This document shows positions 33,006 through 45,120 of a stretch of DNA of 64,000 bases, piece by piece; positions within the stretch are counted from its first letter, which is position 1, and the number at the start of each line of letters is the position of its first letter. A program made the position numbers and the translations under genes. Below the pieces are notes generated by a model. That model saw only the letters and a program-made list of their open reading frames with translations, ran no database searches and was not told where the DNA came from. This stretch comes from Stenogyne calaminthoides. Its lineage: Eukaryota > Streptophyta > Magnoliopsida > Lamiales > Lamiaceae. Location of the stretch: assembly GCA_037126765.1 (NCBI GenBank), contig JBBCBC010000009.1, positions 24,574,870-24,638,869 of the forward strand, written 5' to 3'.

Positions 33006-34568
33006 GAAAGTTCTAAAACACATGTAATAGGACCAATCAGACCTGTTAGCTGACTGATGTTTTTTTAATACCAGTTATAAGATGACCAGTTGATAATTAT
33101 TATATAGAACAACTGATGTATAAGATAGGTCACATATTGAGGGGGAACCTCAATATATATAGGTCAGAAATAAAGATCAGGAGAACAAAAGATCAGCTGA
33201 AGTCCGACAGGCCAGAAGGCAAGGGAAGGACAGAAGATCAGACGATCTTATAAAGTCAGATGATCAGGTGAAGTCATGAAACACAAATTCAGAAGACCTG
33301 AAGATCAGATGACTACCAAAAGATCATACCAGAAGACCTACATCAGCCGAGTCTGCTAGTTGAGCTAAGACAACTGGCACCAGAAGACTCTATCAGGTAG
33401 ACTGATCAGTTGTAACTGATCAGGTCAGCTCACACCAGGTGGTAACTGATGTTTCACCAAGTCATACGTTGTTGATCTGAACAAGAAGAATGTCAACTTT
33501 AGTTTGTAGAACAAACACTGAAAAGTGTTTTTGTTAACCAATAAGAACAAGACACGTATGAACGGAGCCGACAATATGGGATTTGGTGCTGCTTGGTCAA
33601 ATGGCTATAAAAGACAACTACCCATTCTTTCAGCCATGCCGTCCCTGAAGCACGTCACATAAATCCTACATATCTACCAAATATAGCAAGAAATTCAAAT
33701 TGCTCTCCAACGGCTCTTTGATTTCGGGGTCTATAAATGTGGGATTACTCTTCAGAGTAAAGACGACGAAAATTATCAAGAAGCTCATATACTATAGCAA
33801 AATTTCCGCACGAAGAACACAACCTTGAAGATTATTTTCTAAGTGTTCATCCCATAGTTCTTAGCACATAAATCTTATCCTCTAGCTGTAAGGCTACTTA
33901 AATACTAGGAAAGATTTCAATGTTGGAACAAACAACAAATCTTACCCAAAACCCAAAGTTAGTTTAAGTTTGTTTAGCAAGATTTCAGACTGGGGTTTCT
34001 ACTTCAGATTTCTGGGATCGGTTGAGTGAGAGCTCTATAAATATCTGTAGGTGTAATGTGTTGGACTAACACAATAATCTAAGTCCAGTTGGTTAAGTTG
34101 GTAAAGTTGGTGCCCCTTGTGATAGGGATGAGTGGACGTAGGATTGGTTGTCCGAAACACTATAAATCTTGTGTGCATTTACCTGTTTGATTAATTGCTT
34201 TACACTATTGCACACAACTTGATTAAATCTGCATACATATTCTGAGTTAGGATCAACTAGCACCAAGCTACTGATCTGATCGGATTGACTCCATAGTCAT
34301 CTGATTGAAAACAACTTTGGAATCTGATTTGTTATAAACTAGTTTTTCACATGGGTATAAACTAGCTTCTGCACAATCAGTTAAACTGATAGATACCAAA
34401 CGGATCTGCCCTCAGGCGATCAGTAAGTTGGATATCAGTCCAAACTAATTCACTTGCACTCTGATCAGGCAAACTGCAATCACACCTGATCTGCACAAAA
34501 GTTTTCAGAAGTCTATTCACCCTTCCCCTCTAGGCTTCTGCCCTCACGAAACCCATTCGGGACCTACA
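33006..34568 (+). mobile_element. Element A 3' LTR, remainder
   Basis: 33006-33010 is the second GAAAG. From 33011 the beta LTR continues (GTAATAGGACCAATCAGACC, a TATA-like TATAAATG at 33732-33739) and ends CATTCGGGACCTACA at 34568. Together with 8812-8840 the LTR is about 1.59 kb. It resembles D's LTR (shared AACAAACACTGAA and a short U3) more than those of E, S1 or G, so beta has two subfamilies. Confidence 0.92.
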
Positions 34569-34826
34569 GCCATGTTTATTTTGATTGCTGAATATTGATC
34601 ATAGGAATTATGTGTTATAATTCCCATTTTATTTTATTTCTCTAGGCTTGTTGAAATGAATAACTTATCACTGAGAAGCGTTTTGGAAACAAACAAATTG
34701 GCTGGGTTAAATTTTCTCGTCTGGCACCGAAACGTGCATTTGGTGCTTATGTAAGAAAAGATTGAGTACGTGTTGGACACACCAATCCCTGCTACCCCTG
34801 AGGCTGGTACTGAAGAGGCTGAGGCG
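34569..34826 (+). pseudogene. Remnant Z: leader and start of an unrelated copia gag
   Basis: About 87 bp of AT-rich leader, then ATG at 34656 with M-N-N-L-S-L-R-S-V-L-E-T-N-K-L and I-E-Y-V-L-D-T-P-I-P, the typical start of non-Sirevirus copia gag. A TAA interrupts it near 34750. It is cut on the left by element A's 3' LTR and on the right by element D's 5' LTR, and is the oldest layer visible. The complementary-strand frame over this stretch is only its shadow. Confidence 0.7.
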
Positions 34827-36394
34827 TGTTGGGAATTTTGTATTAAGTTTTGATGGAAGTTCCAAAACAATTGGTAATAGGACCAGTCAGACCTGTTAGC
34901 TGACTGATGACTTAGAATAAGGATATAATGACCAGCTAAAATGTATAGACAACTGATGTATAAGATAGGTCACATATTGAGGGGGAACTCAATATGTATA
35001 GGTCAGAAGATCAGATGAGGTCAGAAGACCAGTCTGATCAGAAGACCAGATGAGGTCAGAAGATCAGATGAGCCAGTTAGTCAGATGATCAGGTGGAGAC
35101 ATGAAGCTCAAGTTCAGAAGACCTGAAAAACAGATGACTAACAGAAGATCACGACCAGAAGATCAGAAGACCTATATCAGTCGAGTCTGCTAGTTGAGCT
35201 AAGACAACTTACACCAGAAGACTCTATCAGGAAGACTGATCAGTTTTATCTGATTAGGTCAGCTCACACCAGGTGTCAACTAATGTTACACCAGGTTATA
35301 CGTTGTATATATGAACAAGAAGAATGTCAACTTTAGTTGGTAGAACAAACACTGAATAAGTGTACTTGTTAACCAATGAGAACGAGACACGTACGTACGG
35401 AGCTGACAATGCAGGATTCAGCGTTACATAGTCAAATGACTAGAAAGGACAAACATACACGCTTTCGTCCATGCCATTCCTGAAGCAAGTCACATCAAGC
35501 CTGCAAACTACCTAAAAATAGCCTGAAATTCAAATTGCTCTCCAACGGCTAATTGATTTCGAGGTCTATAAATATGAGATTACTCTTCAGAGTGAAGACA
35601 CGAAAATTATCATCAAGCTCAAGCTATAACAAGATTTCCACACGAAGAACACAAATTCAAGATTTATTTCTAAGTGTTCATCCCATTAGTTCTTAGCATA
35701 GAATTCTTAACGTCTAGCTTAAGGCTACCTCAAAACTAGGATAGAATTCCAGTTGGAACAACAACAAATCTTTACCCAAACCCAAAAGTTAGGTTAAGTT
35801 TGTTTAGCAAGATTTCAGACTAGGGTTTCTAGTTCTGATTTCTGGGATCAGTTGAGTGAGAACTCTCTAATCATCTGTTGGTTGTAATGTGTTGGACTAA
35901 CACAATAAACTAAGTCCAGTTGGTTAAGTTGGTACCCCTTGTGATAGGGAAGAGTGGACGTAGGACTGGTTGTCCGAACCACTATAAAAATCTTGTGTAC
36001 CTTTACTTGTTCTTACCTGTTTTACACAACTGCACACAACCTGAGTTTAAACTGCATACATATTCTAAGTTAGGATCAGTCTGCATCAAGCAACTGATCT
36101 GATCAGTTTGACACTTTAGTCATCTGATTGAAAACAGACTGCAAAATCTGATCTTATTAAAACTGGGTTTTCACACGGGTTAAAACTAGCTTCCGCACAT
36201 CAGTTAAACGGATTGACACCGAACTGATCTGCCATCAGGCGATCAGTAAGTTGGATATCAGTCCAAACTGATTCACTCGCACTCTGATCAGACAACTTGC
36301 TTTCACACCTGATCTTGCAAGAAAAAGTTTTCAGTAGTTTATTCACCCCTCCCCTCTAGACTTCTGCCCTCACAAAACCCGTTCGGGACCTACA
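34827..36394 (+). mobile_element. Element D 5' LTR (beta)
   Basis: TGTTGGGAATTTTGTATTAA at the start and CCGTTCGGGACCTACA at the end, 1568 bp. TATA-like TATAAATA at 35567-35574. It is followed directly by a tRNA-primer site and leader, which defines it as the 5' LTR. Confidence 0.93.
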
Positions 36395-36396
36395 AG

Positions 36397-36408
36397 TGGT
36401 ATAAGAGT
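36397..36408 (+). other. Element D primer-binding site (initiator Met-tRNA type)
   Basis: TGGTATAAGAGT, two mismatches from TGGTATCAGAGC, the usual complement of the 3' end of plant initiator Met-tRNA, two bases after the LTR. Confidence 0.8.
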
Positions 36409-36531
36409 AGTGGTTCTACGGACTAATGGCTTTGAGTATCATCGGTTCTTGAGGAAGAACCATTGTGGTCACTTGAACTGATCTTGAAAAACTGTTTTTA
36501 AAACTTCACCAGTTTTCAAAACTCACTAAGC

Positions 36532-38144
36532 ATGGATAATACATCTGGTATGTATCATGATCTACCCAAGTTTTCTGTTGATTAGTATGCAGATTGGGTC
36601 ATACTCATGAGCAATCATCTGGGAGCTATAAGCAGCAGAATGATGGAAGTTCTTGAACAAGGACCTATCATTATCTACTAAAATAATCCAGCTGAAGGAG
36701 GTGACCCAGAATTTCCAGTTGGAGCCAGAATCAGAAAGAGTCCTTCTCTGATGGATGCTGAGGAAAGGAAATTGTCCAATCTAGATATTGTTGCTAGACA
36801 CATCATTATGAAGACGATGGACAAGATAACTACCTCAAGACTGCGAAGCAGATGTGGGATATTCTAGCTGAGATATGCGAGGGAAATGACCAGATAAAAG
36901 ACAACTGATTATAGGCCAAACTGGTTAAGTTCGAGAAACTCAAGATGTTGCCCAATGAGACAAATAACCAGCTAGATGGAAGGATTACCATGTCGATAAA
37001 CAAGCTCAGAGAATTAGGACGTGAAATGACCGACAAGGACATCAACTACAAGATTTTGAGATCTTTAACGAAGAAATGGGATATGAAGGTTACGGTGATC
37101 AAGGACTGCCAGGCATATAGTGAAGATGAAGCCGAGCTGTTTGTTCTTAAATCTGAAAGCCCATGAATACGACCTAATTGAGAGAGGGCAAGAGGAAGAT
37201 GATGAGTCTTCTGTCGAAACCACACCTGCAACAACAAAATATGTAGCATTCAAAGCAGGCAGCAGCTGCTCAAAATCTTCTGAGCCTATTGGAAATATTG
37301 TTAGTCAAGCTGAACAGATTGCTCTACTCACTAGAAAGCTTGAAAGGTCAAACATTCAATTGGGAAAGTATAGAAGATTCTACAAAGACTATCAGAATAG
37401 CAGAGGAAGAGAAAGAAGATCGTCTGACAGATTTCAGGAAAGAAATAGATCTGATGATAGAAGAGACGACGAAAGAGAAAAGAAAAGAGATGATCATGCT
37501 GAAGATCACAAATTAGAAAGGAGAAATTCAGATCAAAGGCAAATCGGGAAGTCACCTGACAGATCATATAGAAGACATGACTCACCTGCCAGAAGAAGTT
37601 CAGTAGAGAGAGGAGTCTGCTTCAACTGCCAGAAACTAGGTCACTACAGTGCAGACTGTCCTGGCTTGACGCCTAGAGAAAGAGAAGATAAGAGGAACAA
37701 AAGAGAGCAACGATACAGAGGCAGGAAAGCTATGGTTGCAGACACTACTGGAATAGATGATTCTTATCTGCCATCTGAAGATTCTGGTTACTCATCTGTA
37801 GAGGACTTCTGCCTGATGAGCAATGCTGATGACTTCAACAACTTTGATGATCTGATGTTCTCATCTGATGATGGCATCTGTCTTATGGTCAAGGAAGAAG
37901 ATCAATCTGAGGTATCTTCTAAACCATCTGTGTTTTCTGTTTCCACACCAAAGATCTTTGAGCACACCGGCCGGAGAGATTGACCACAGACTCTCTACAA
38001 ATAAGAATTGCTTGATGATCTTTCCAATGCAGTAGACACTTATACTATAGTGGAAGCTGAGAACGACAAGCTAAGGATAGAGAACATTCAGCTTGTTAAA
38101 GAAAATGCTGCAAGAAAAGCTGTTGAACTTAAATCAGCTGGAAC
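36532..38144 (+). pseudogene. Element D gag, broken by insertion
   Basis: ATG 36532 after the leader gives M-D-N-T-S-G-M-Y-H-D-L-P-K-F-S as in E. An early TAG and TAA, and a short deletion with frame change near 36830, disable it. From 37120 to 37983 the frame is open: a basic R/D/E-rich stretch, an intact C-x2-C-x4-H-x4-C zinc knuckle at 37618-37659 (nucleocapsid RNA binding) and an acidic S/D/E region. The coiled-coil tail starts at 38008 and is cut at 38144 by the alpha LTR on the minus strand. Confidence 0.82.
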
Positions 38145-38534
38145 TGTTGGTCCCGTTGCAAACGAGTGTCACACGTGTATGGGGGGGGAAATACACGTGT
38201 TTAGTGATTTTTTAAAAAACTTTTTCTTCACTGAGATCAGGTGGGTCAGGTTGTCCTGAGAATTTTGCCCTGAGAAGCACAAATCGCCTTGAGTCAAAGT
38301 CTACTGAGACAGAGATCCTGAGCTGCTTTCAGAAGCTTCAGATTAGCCCAACTGATCGCAAGTTCAGTGGATTGTTTCCAACTGAGTATCAGTGAAATAT
38401 GCTTTCAGTGAAAAACATGCAACAGATATAATGCAGTACAGAAAGCAAACAACACAACAATTATAGTGGTTCAGAGACTCAAGCTCCTACGTCCACTCTC
38501 TCTGATCTTCAGAGAAATTCCTTAACACACTTCC
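38145..38534 (-). mobile_element. F 3' LTR, distal segment
   Basis: Reverse complement of the alpha LTR end, starting TGTTGGTCCCG on the plus strand. It contains the C8-loop inverted repeat (38171-38200). It is interrupted at CTTCC (38530-38534) by element E. The long open frame across 38145-38259 is D gag running by chance into the LTR. Confidence 0.92.
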
Positions 38535-40294
38535 TGTTGGGAAATCTGTATTTTAGTTTTGATGGAAGTTCCAAAACAGGTTGTAATAGGACCAACGGAC
38601 ACATTAGGATCGATGACTTAGAATCAGAATAAGATGACCAGCTGAAATGTATAGATAGCTGATGTAAAATATAAGTCACATATTGAGGGGGAACTCAATA
38701 TGTATAGGTCAGGTCGAAGTATCAGATGACCCAGATAAGGTCAGATGATCAGAAGACTAAGAACAAATCAGAAGACAAGAAGTCAGAAGATCAGGTGAAG
38801 ACAGATGAACTCAAGACTCGATGAACACGAAGACTCAAGATAGACACATCAAGACTCGGATGAACTCAAGACTCGGATAGACACCAAGACTCGGATGAAC
38901 TCAAGACTCAAAGAACAAACTGAAGACTCAATATGACTGAATACACTGAGGATCAGAGACACCTAAAGATCAAAAGACCTGAAGACCTACATTCAGCCGA
39001 GTCTGCATATTGAGCTAAGACAATCTGCATCAGAAGACTCAAACAAGGTAGACTGATCAGTTACCTGATCAAGTCAGCTCACACTTGGTGACAATAAAAA
39101 ATATACACCAGACAAGACGAATCTTCTACAAAATGAATATCAATCATCTAACGGATAAATTACTGAAATGCCGCCTCGTGAAGCCAAGGAGAAAGCGACA
39201 CGTGCACAAAAAGAGCTGACATTACGGGATACGACACTGCGGACAAAAACGGCGCTAATCATGCCTACGGCCACGCCGATAATCGGAGCACGCCACAATC
39301 ATATCCTACAACCTACCTAATATAGCCCGAAATTCAAATTCCTCTCCAACGGCTCTTTGATTTCGAGGTCTATAAAATGGGATTGCTCGAAAGGAAGAAA
39401 GATAGAGACCAACCACTATCACATGAGCAATTGAGCGAAGTGGAACAACATCATTAACGCAGATTCTCAAGAAGCAAAAAGCCTTCAGAATTTCCGCTCG
39501 GAGAACACCATATTTGAAGATTATTCTTAGAGTGTTTATCCCATTGTTCTTAGCAAGAAATCCTATCCACTAGCATTTTGGATACCTAAAACACTAGGAT
39601 AGATTTCCAGTTGGAACCCTCAAATATTCTTTACCCAAACGCAAGTTAGGTTAAGTTTGTTCCCGGAAGATTTCAGACTAGGGATTCTAGTTTTCTGATT
39701 TCTAGTTCGGTTGAGTGTGAACTCGATAAACATTTGTAGAGTGTTAACTCAAAAAACATCTTGGCCATCCCATGAGGGATATAAGTCCTGCAGGTTAAGC
39801 TCGGTTAAGCTTGGTTAAGTTCGGTTAAGGTTCCCCTGTGTTAAGGGAAGAGTGGACGTAAGACGGGTTTCGTCTGAACCACTATAAAAAGTCTTGTGTG
39901 CATTTACGTGATTTCTTATTACTTTACACTATTCACATAACTGAGTTTAAAAGCGCATACATATTCTAAGTTAAGCTCAGTCTGCACCAAGCAACAGATC
40001 TGATCAGGTTGACACCTTAGTCAGCTGATTGAAAACTAACTTAAGAATCTGAATTGATAAAACTGGTTTTTCACACGGGTTAAAACAAGCTTCCGCACTC
40101 TCAGTTAGACTGACAGATATCAAACTGATCTGCCCTCAGACACTCACTAAGATTGAACATCAGTTCCTACTGATACACTAGCACTCTGATCGGGTAATCT
40201 GCATTTCACACCTGATCCGCACGAAAAGTTTTGGAAGTCTATTCACCCCTCCCCTCTAGACTTCCACCCTCACAAAACCCGTTCGGGACCTACA
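38535..40294 (+). mobile_element. Element E 5' LTR (beta)
   Basis: TGTTGGGAAATCTGTATTTT to CCGTTCGGGACCTACA, 1760 bp, followed by the primer site. TATA TATAAAAT at 39371-39378. Segment 38590-38935 shows CAG/CTG alterations (for example CTGACTGATG-type text read as ATCGATG), absent from the matching part of S1. Confidence 0.94.
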
Positions 40295-40296
40295 AG

Positions 40297-40310
40297 TGGT
40301 ATCAGTGCAG
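40297..40310 (+). other. Element E primer-binding site (initiator Met-tRNA type)
   Basis: TGGTATCAGTGCAG two bases after the LTR. The first nine bases match the canonical TGGTATCAGAGC site; GTGC replaces AGC. Confidence 0.85.
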
Positions 40311-40430
40311 TGGTTCTACAGACCACTGGCTTTGAGTATCATCGATTCTTGAGGAAGAATCTTTGTGGTCATTTGAACAGATCTTAAAAAACTGCTTTTC
40401 AAAACTCATTCGTTTTCAAAATCACTCAGC

Positions 40431-42540
40431 ATGGATAATACCTCTGGCATGTATCATGATTTGCCTAAGTTTTCAATTGATGAGTATGCAGATTGGGCTA
40501 TATATATGTGCAACCATCTAGGATCGATAAGCGGCAGAATGATGGAAGTCGTTGAACGAGGACCCATCATCATATATCACGACAACCCAGCAGTTGGAGG
40601 ATATCCAGACTTTGCACCGGGAAGTCTTGTACAAAAAAGCCCAGCCCTGATGGATGAAGAAGAAAGAAAGCTGTATACTCTAGATACAATCGCTAGGCAT
40701 ATAATCATGAAGACTATGGATAAAGTCACAAAGGAGAAGATAAAGTATCTCAAAACTGCGAAACAAATGTGGGATACTCTTGTTGAGATGTGCGAAGGTA
40801 ATGATCAGATCAAAGACAGCCGACTACAAGCTGAACTGGTGAAGTTCGACATGCTAAAGATGTTGCCAAATGAAAGAGAGATGTCAGTAAATAAACTACG
40901 AGAACTTGGAAGAGAGATGTCAGACAAAGATATCAACTACAAGATCCTAAGATCTCTCACCAAGAAATGGGACATGAAAGTCACGGTAATCAAGGATTGC
41001 CAAGACATTTCAAAGATGAAGCCGAATAGCTTGTTCCTAAGCCTTAAAGCCCACGAGTTCGATTTAATCGAAAGAAGTCAAGCAGATGAAGATCGAGGAT
41101 CATACTTCAATCTGCGAAAAACCGTGTCACTCTGACCGATCGCCTTTTGACGACTCGAGAGAAAAGGGAAGAGGAACGAAACAGAAAAGAGCAACGCCTC
41201 AGAGATAGAAAAGCCATGGTCGCTGACACATCTGGAATTGATGATTCCTATCTGCCTTTTGAGGATTTTGGCAACTCATCTGTAGAAGACTTCTGTCTGA
41301 TAAGCAGTGTTGTTGACTTCCACGAACATGAAGATCTGATATTCTCTTCAGATAACGATGAAATCTGCCTGATGGCCAAGGAGGGAGACCAATCTGAGGT
41401 AACCACCAAACCTTCCTTTTTTCAAATTCCACACTGCTATCATTAGCACACCCGGGGAGAGATTGACTTGCAGCTCTACTCGAGCAATTGCTTGATGATC
41501 TCCGATGCGAAGAGACACTTATACAATAGTGGAAGCCGAAAAATGATAAGCTAAGGATCGAAAATAATCGACTTTGTTAAAGAAAAACGCCGCCAAGAAA
41601 GTTATCGATCATCGCTCGGAAAGGTAACCGAGAACTTAACATTCGAAAGTTAAATCTTCTCGATCATGAGAAGCAGATCAAAGATCGACTAGCAATCAAC
41701 AAAATGCAACAAGTCGATGATTTCAAAATCCTTCAAGCTAAATTTGATGAGCTATTCCGACTACATAAGAGTCTAAAATCTCATCGAGGATAGTTTATGC
41801 CAAGAAAATAGAGGTTTTCACGAAGTCATCAAAAACCGCTCAAGATATGAACACCTATTTTCGAACGCCAACTAACAAGAATGTAATTGGGTATGAGAAC
41901 CCTTCTACATCCTCAAAAGCCCCGTTTGATTCACTTCAGAAGGGTGTAATCAAACGAGTCTTTGACAAAGATACACAAAAAGCTAAACATGTATCGATAA
42001 GGGAAAAAAAAGACATCTTTGAGCAAGTAAGGCAAGTGCCTAATCGAGAAAAGGAAATGAAAATGGACCCCTAATCGATTAAGCATCAGTAGAGAATCAA
42101 CAAAGAACCCAGTTCTTTCGAAGAGACCTCAACTTTGATCGTGATTAGGTATCAGAAGAGACAACCTGTAAGAAGGAAATCTAATCTGAGACCCAATCAA
42201 GGTCAGCTGCCTAATAAGCAAGCTATAGGTAAACAACAAAGACCATCTATGCCAAAGAGATATGAATCTTTTGATGGTAGCGAAATGTACCTACCCTTAT
42301 AACCCGAGATCTAGGGCTACTTTTTTGAGCCCACAATCGGATTAAAAAGAAGACAAAATATAAAGAAAAATCCCAAGTCTTCTAAGTCACCCAAGGCTCA
42401 CACTAATAATCATACTAATTAGAAAGCATATAAAGAGATGTATGATTATGTTGATTTGTATGGGAGACAAATCAGACCTTCTAATCTATCTGATTACCAT
42501 AGAAGTGCTCTATTTGTGTGGATCCCTAAATCCAAGTCTG
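40431..42540 (+). pseudogene. Element E gag, nucleocapsid zinc knuckle deleted
   Basis: The N-terminal capsid region (40431-41090) is open, with E-Y-A-D-W, Q-M-W-D-T-L-V-E-M-C and R-S-L-T-K-K-W-D-M-K-V-T-V-I. Near 41095-41147 the sequence jumps from A-D-E-D-R to T-R-E-K-R-E-E, skipping about 500 bp that in D encode the R/D/E-rich part and the CCHC knuckle. The acidic segment follows (41147-41446), then the coiled-coil and basic tails (41450-42540), heavily broken. Most of those breaks sit at CGA/TCG strings where A has CTGA or CAG. Confidence 0.78.
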
Positions 42541-43140
42541 ATTTGATTACAGGTTCGCGTGGGACTGGCCAACAAAGGAGGTGTACAAGCAACTATCTGG
42601 TACATCAATAGTGGATGCTCAAGGCACATGACTGGAAGCAAACATCTCCTTAGCTCTTACAAAGAACAAGAAGGCCCACGTGTACTCTTCGGTGATGATA
42701 ACTTTGGTTTTACCAAACGATTCGGAAACTTAGAGAATGATGATGTACAAGTAACTGGAGTCTCGTATGTCGAAGGATTAAAGCACAATCTACTATCAGT
42801 ATCACAATTCTGCGACAACGGATTCAGCGTTGAGTTCATGAGCGACAAGTGTAGGATTAGGAATCGAGCTACTCAACAAATCTTTCTAACTGGTTCAAGG
42901 AAAGGCACGATCTACACAGTAGATTGGAACAGTTGTCCGAGGAATACATGCTTAATTGTTAAGAGTTCCAAAAGTAGCAGTTGGCTCTGGCACAAAAGAT
43001 TGAGTCATCTGAACTTCAAGACTCTTAACAAGATAGCTAGGATGTCTTTGGTTGAGGGACTTCCGAATGAGATATTCTCCAAAGATCAGACATGTGCCTC
43101 ATGTCAGAAGGGAAAATAAGTTAAAGCCTCATTCAAGGGA
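42541..43140 (+). pseudogene. Element E protease and integrase zinc domain
   Basis: Open from 42559 to 43119. It has I-N-S-G-C-S-R-H-M-T-G near 42605-42635, where other copies have D-S-G: the catalytic Asp codon GAT reads AAT (G-to-A). The His-His (L-W-H-K-R-L-S-H) and C-A-S-C zinc ligands are present. A TAA at 43117-43119 stands where A and B have CAG or CAA. Confidence 0.8.
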
Positions 43141-43159
43141 ATACGGACCAAAGATCCAA

Positions 43160-44020
43160 TGAAATCTTACGCAATCGCATCATATGGATCTATTCGGACC
43201 AGTTACACTAGTCAGTCTCAGTGGATGCAAATATACTCTAGTAATCGTGGATGATTATTCCAAGTTTACTTGGGTTGTATTCTTATACAAGAAGAACGAG
43301 ACAACGACAAAGATACCCGAGCTGCTCAAGAAGCTACAAAACGAGAAGGGTGTCAGCATAGTAAAAAACAGATCAGATAAAGGTACAGAGTTCCTGAATT
43401 CCTTTATTACTTATTTTTGCACTGAGTTTGGTATCTGATGATGAAACGTCACCGCAAGAACGCCACAACAAAATGGAGTAGCGAGCGGAGAAACATAACT
43501 CTCAAGGAAGTCGCCGCACTATGTTAAATTTAACATGCCACCCCAAGCCGTTTACAAGGTATAATCAACACCGCATGCCATACTCGAAATGATGTTCTCG
43601 ACTAAGACTCACTTCAAAACACCTTATGAACTATGGAAGGGCGAAAAACCTCGTGTTTCATACTTCCATGTTTTTTGGGTGCAAGTGTTTCATACACAAC
43701 AATGGGAAAAAGTCGGGTTGAAGACTTTTGAGGCCAAGTCGGATGAGGGCATATTCTTAGGATATTCCTCATCCAAAGAAGGCTTTTCGTTTACAACAAA
43801 CGAACCCTAGTTGTGGAAGAAACACCCCATGTGGTCTTTGATGAGATATCGTCTGAACAAGAGAAAGCTACCTCAGAACAAGCCGTACCAGATCAACCGA
43901 TACTCAACACGCAAAAAATGGATCAGCTAAGCATCAAGGAGAAAGAAAGAAGTGAACACGTAATGCTGTACATCCCGAACTTGTTCTTCTTGATTCAACA
44001 GTCAATCGGACCCTAAGGTA
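43160..44020 (+). pseudogene. Element E integrase core and acidic linker
   Basis: First Asp in H-M-D-L-F-G-P-V (about 43178-43205), second in R-S-D-K-G-T-E-F (about 43375-43395). The segment carrying the Glu (about 43440-43600) is scrambled at CAG/CTG positions. After that come Y-E-L-W-K-G and the F-L-G-Y-S region, then the E/Q/S-rich linker (43813-44016). Confidence 0.75.
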
Positions 44021-45120
44021 TGCACAACCTGCCGGGAAGAAGGCATTACAACCGAGACAATATCAACCGAACCATCTGGTTCAGGGGGAACTCCTGAAGT
44101 TCCTACGAACAGACATCAGCACATGATGAGTCCAACATCAGCTGAGACATGTTCTTATCATGTGGATCATAATTCCACACCACTCCCAATCACTAGTAAT
44201 GAACTACTATCAGATATGGATGATGTTCTCCAAAGGACGCGATCGAATGAAGGACTGGATTACCGGTCATCCAACCGATCGATTATCGGAGACCCATCCG
44301 ATAGAGTCAAAACTAGACATCGACAGTGAAAGTACCATGTCTTTGTTGTTATCTATCTTTGAAGGAACCAACTACGATGAAGGAACCGGAACAGTTTGAG
44401 AGAAATCAAGTTTGAAACCGGTGGATGGACGATTCATCAAGACGTGATTGGCACGAAGTGGGTATTCAAGAACAAGAGAGATGAGAATAATGTCATAACC
44501 AGGAATAAGGCAAGACATGTTGCTAAGGGGTATTCACAATCAGAAGGAATTGATTATGATGAGACATTTGCACCAGTCGCTCGCCTAGAAGCCATTCGGG
44601 TTTGTTTTCGCATATCTTTCCCTACGTATGTTCACATCATGTATCGATGGATGTAAAGAGTGCATTCTTAAACGGGTACTAGCGAGAGGAAGTTTATGTC
44701 GAACAACCTCCGTGCTTTGAAAAAAGGCAAGCAAGTGTACCGTTTAAGGAAAGCTCTTTACGGCCTGAAACAATCTCCTCGAGCTTGGTATGATACACTC
44801 TCTCAGTTCATGATAGACAGAGGGTTCACTAAAGGAATAGTGGACATAACCTTATTCATAATAGAAGATGGAGAAGATATTCTGATGATTCAAATTTACG
44901 TGGACGACATCATCTTCGGATCTCCCAACAAGAAGCTATGTGAGAAGTTCAACAAATTGATGCAAGGGATGTTCGAGATGTCCATGATGGGTCAGATGAA
45001 TTACTTTCTCGGGTTTACAAGTCAAGCGAAGTACTGAAGGATATTCATCTCGCCAAAGCGGTACACAAAGGATCTCTCGGCAAAGTTTGGAGTTCAACAT
45101 TGTAAGGAAGCCGAATTCCA
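44021..45120 (+). pseudogene. Element E integrase-RT linker and reverse transcriptase
   Basis: RT motifs are W-V-F-K-N-K-R-D-E-N-N, F-A-P-V-A-R-L-E-A-I (44440-44600), Y-G-L-K-Q-S-P-R-A-W-Y and Y-V-D-D (44897-44908). Frames change near 44600-44700 and 45030. Both breaks lie in altered CAG/CTG contexts (for example GGGTACTAGCTGAGG in A against GGTACTAGCGAGAGG here). Confidence 0.78.

Larger units (their letters stand above)
1..34568 (+). mobile_element. Element A: beta-family Sirevirus-type Ty1/copia retrotransposon (left end off-window, interrupted)
   Basis: The order gag tail, protease, integrase, RT, RNase H, extra gene, polypurine tract and 3' LTR is visible from base 1 to 8840. The 3' LTR is interrupted at 8840 by a 24-kb compound alpha element flanked by GAAAG, resumes at 33011 and ends ...CGGGACCTACA at 34568. 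The 5' LTR, the leader and the start of gag lie left of the window. Integrase upstream of RT marks it as Ty1/copia. The coiled-coil gag tail and the large post-pol gene mark it as Sirevirus-like. Many stops mean it is dead. The next bases (34569 on) belong to an older copia gag, so A itself inserted in another retroelement. Confidence 0.88.

Noticed and set aside
34634..34870. Minus-strand 78-codon frame
   Set aside because: Mirror of the Z gag fragment running into D's LTR. The plus strand has the recognisable copia gag start.
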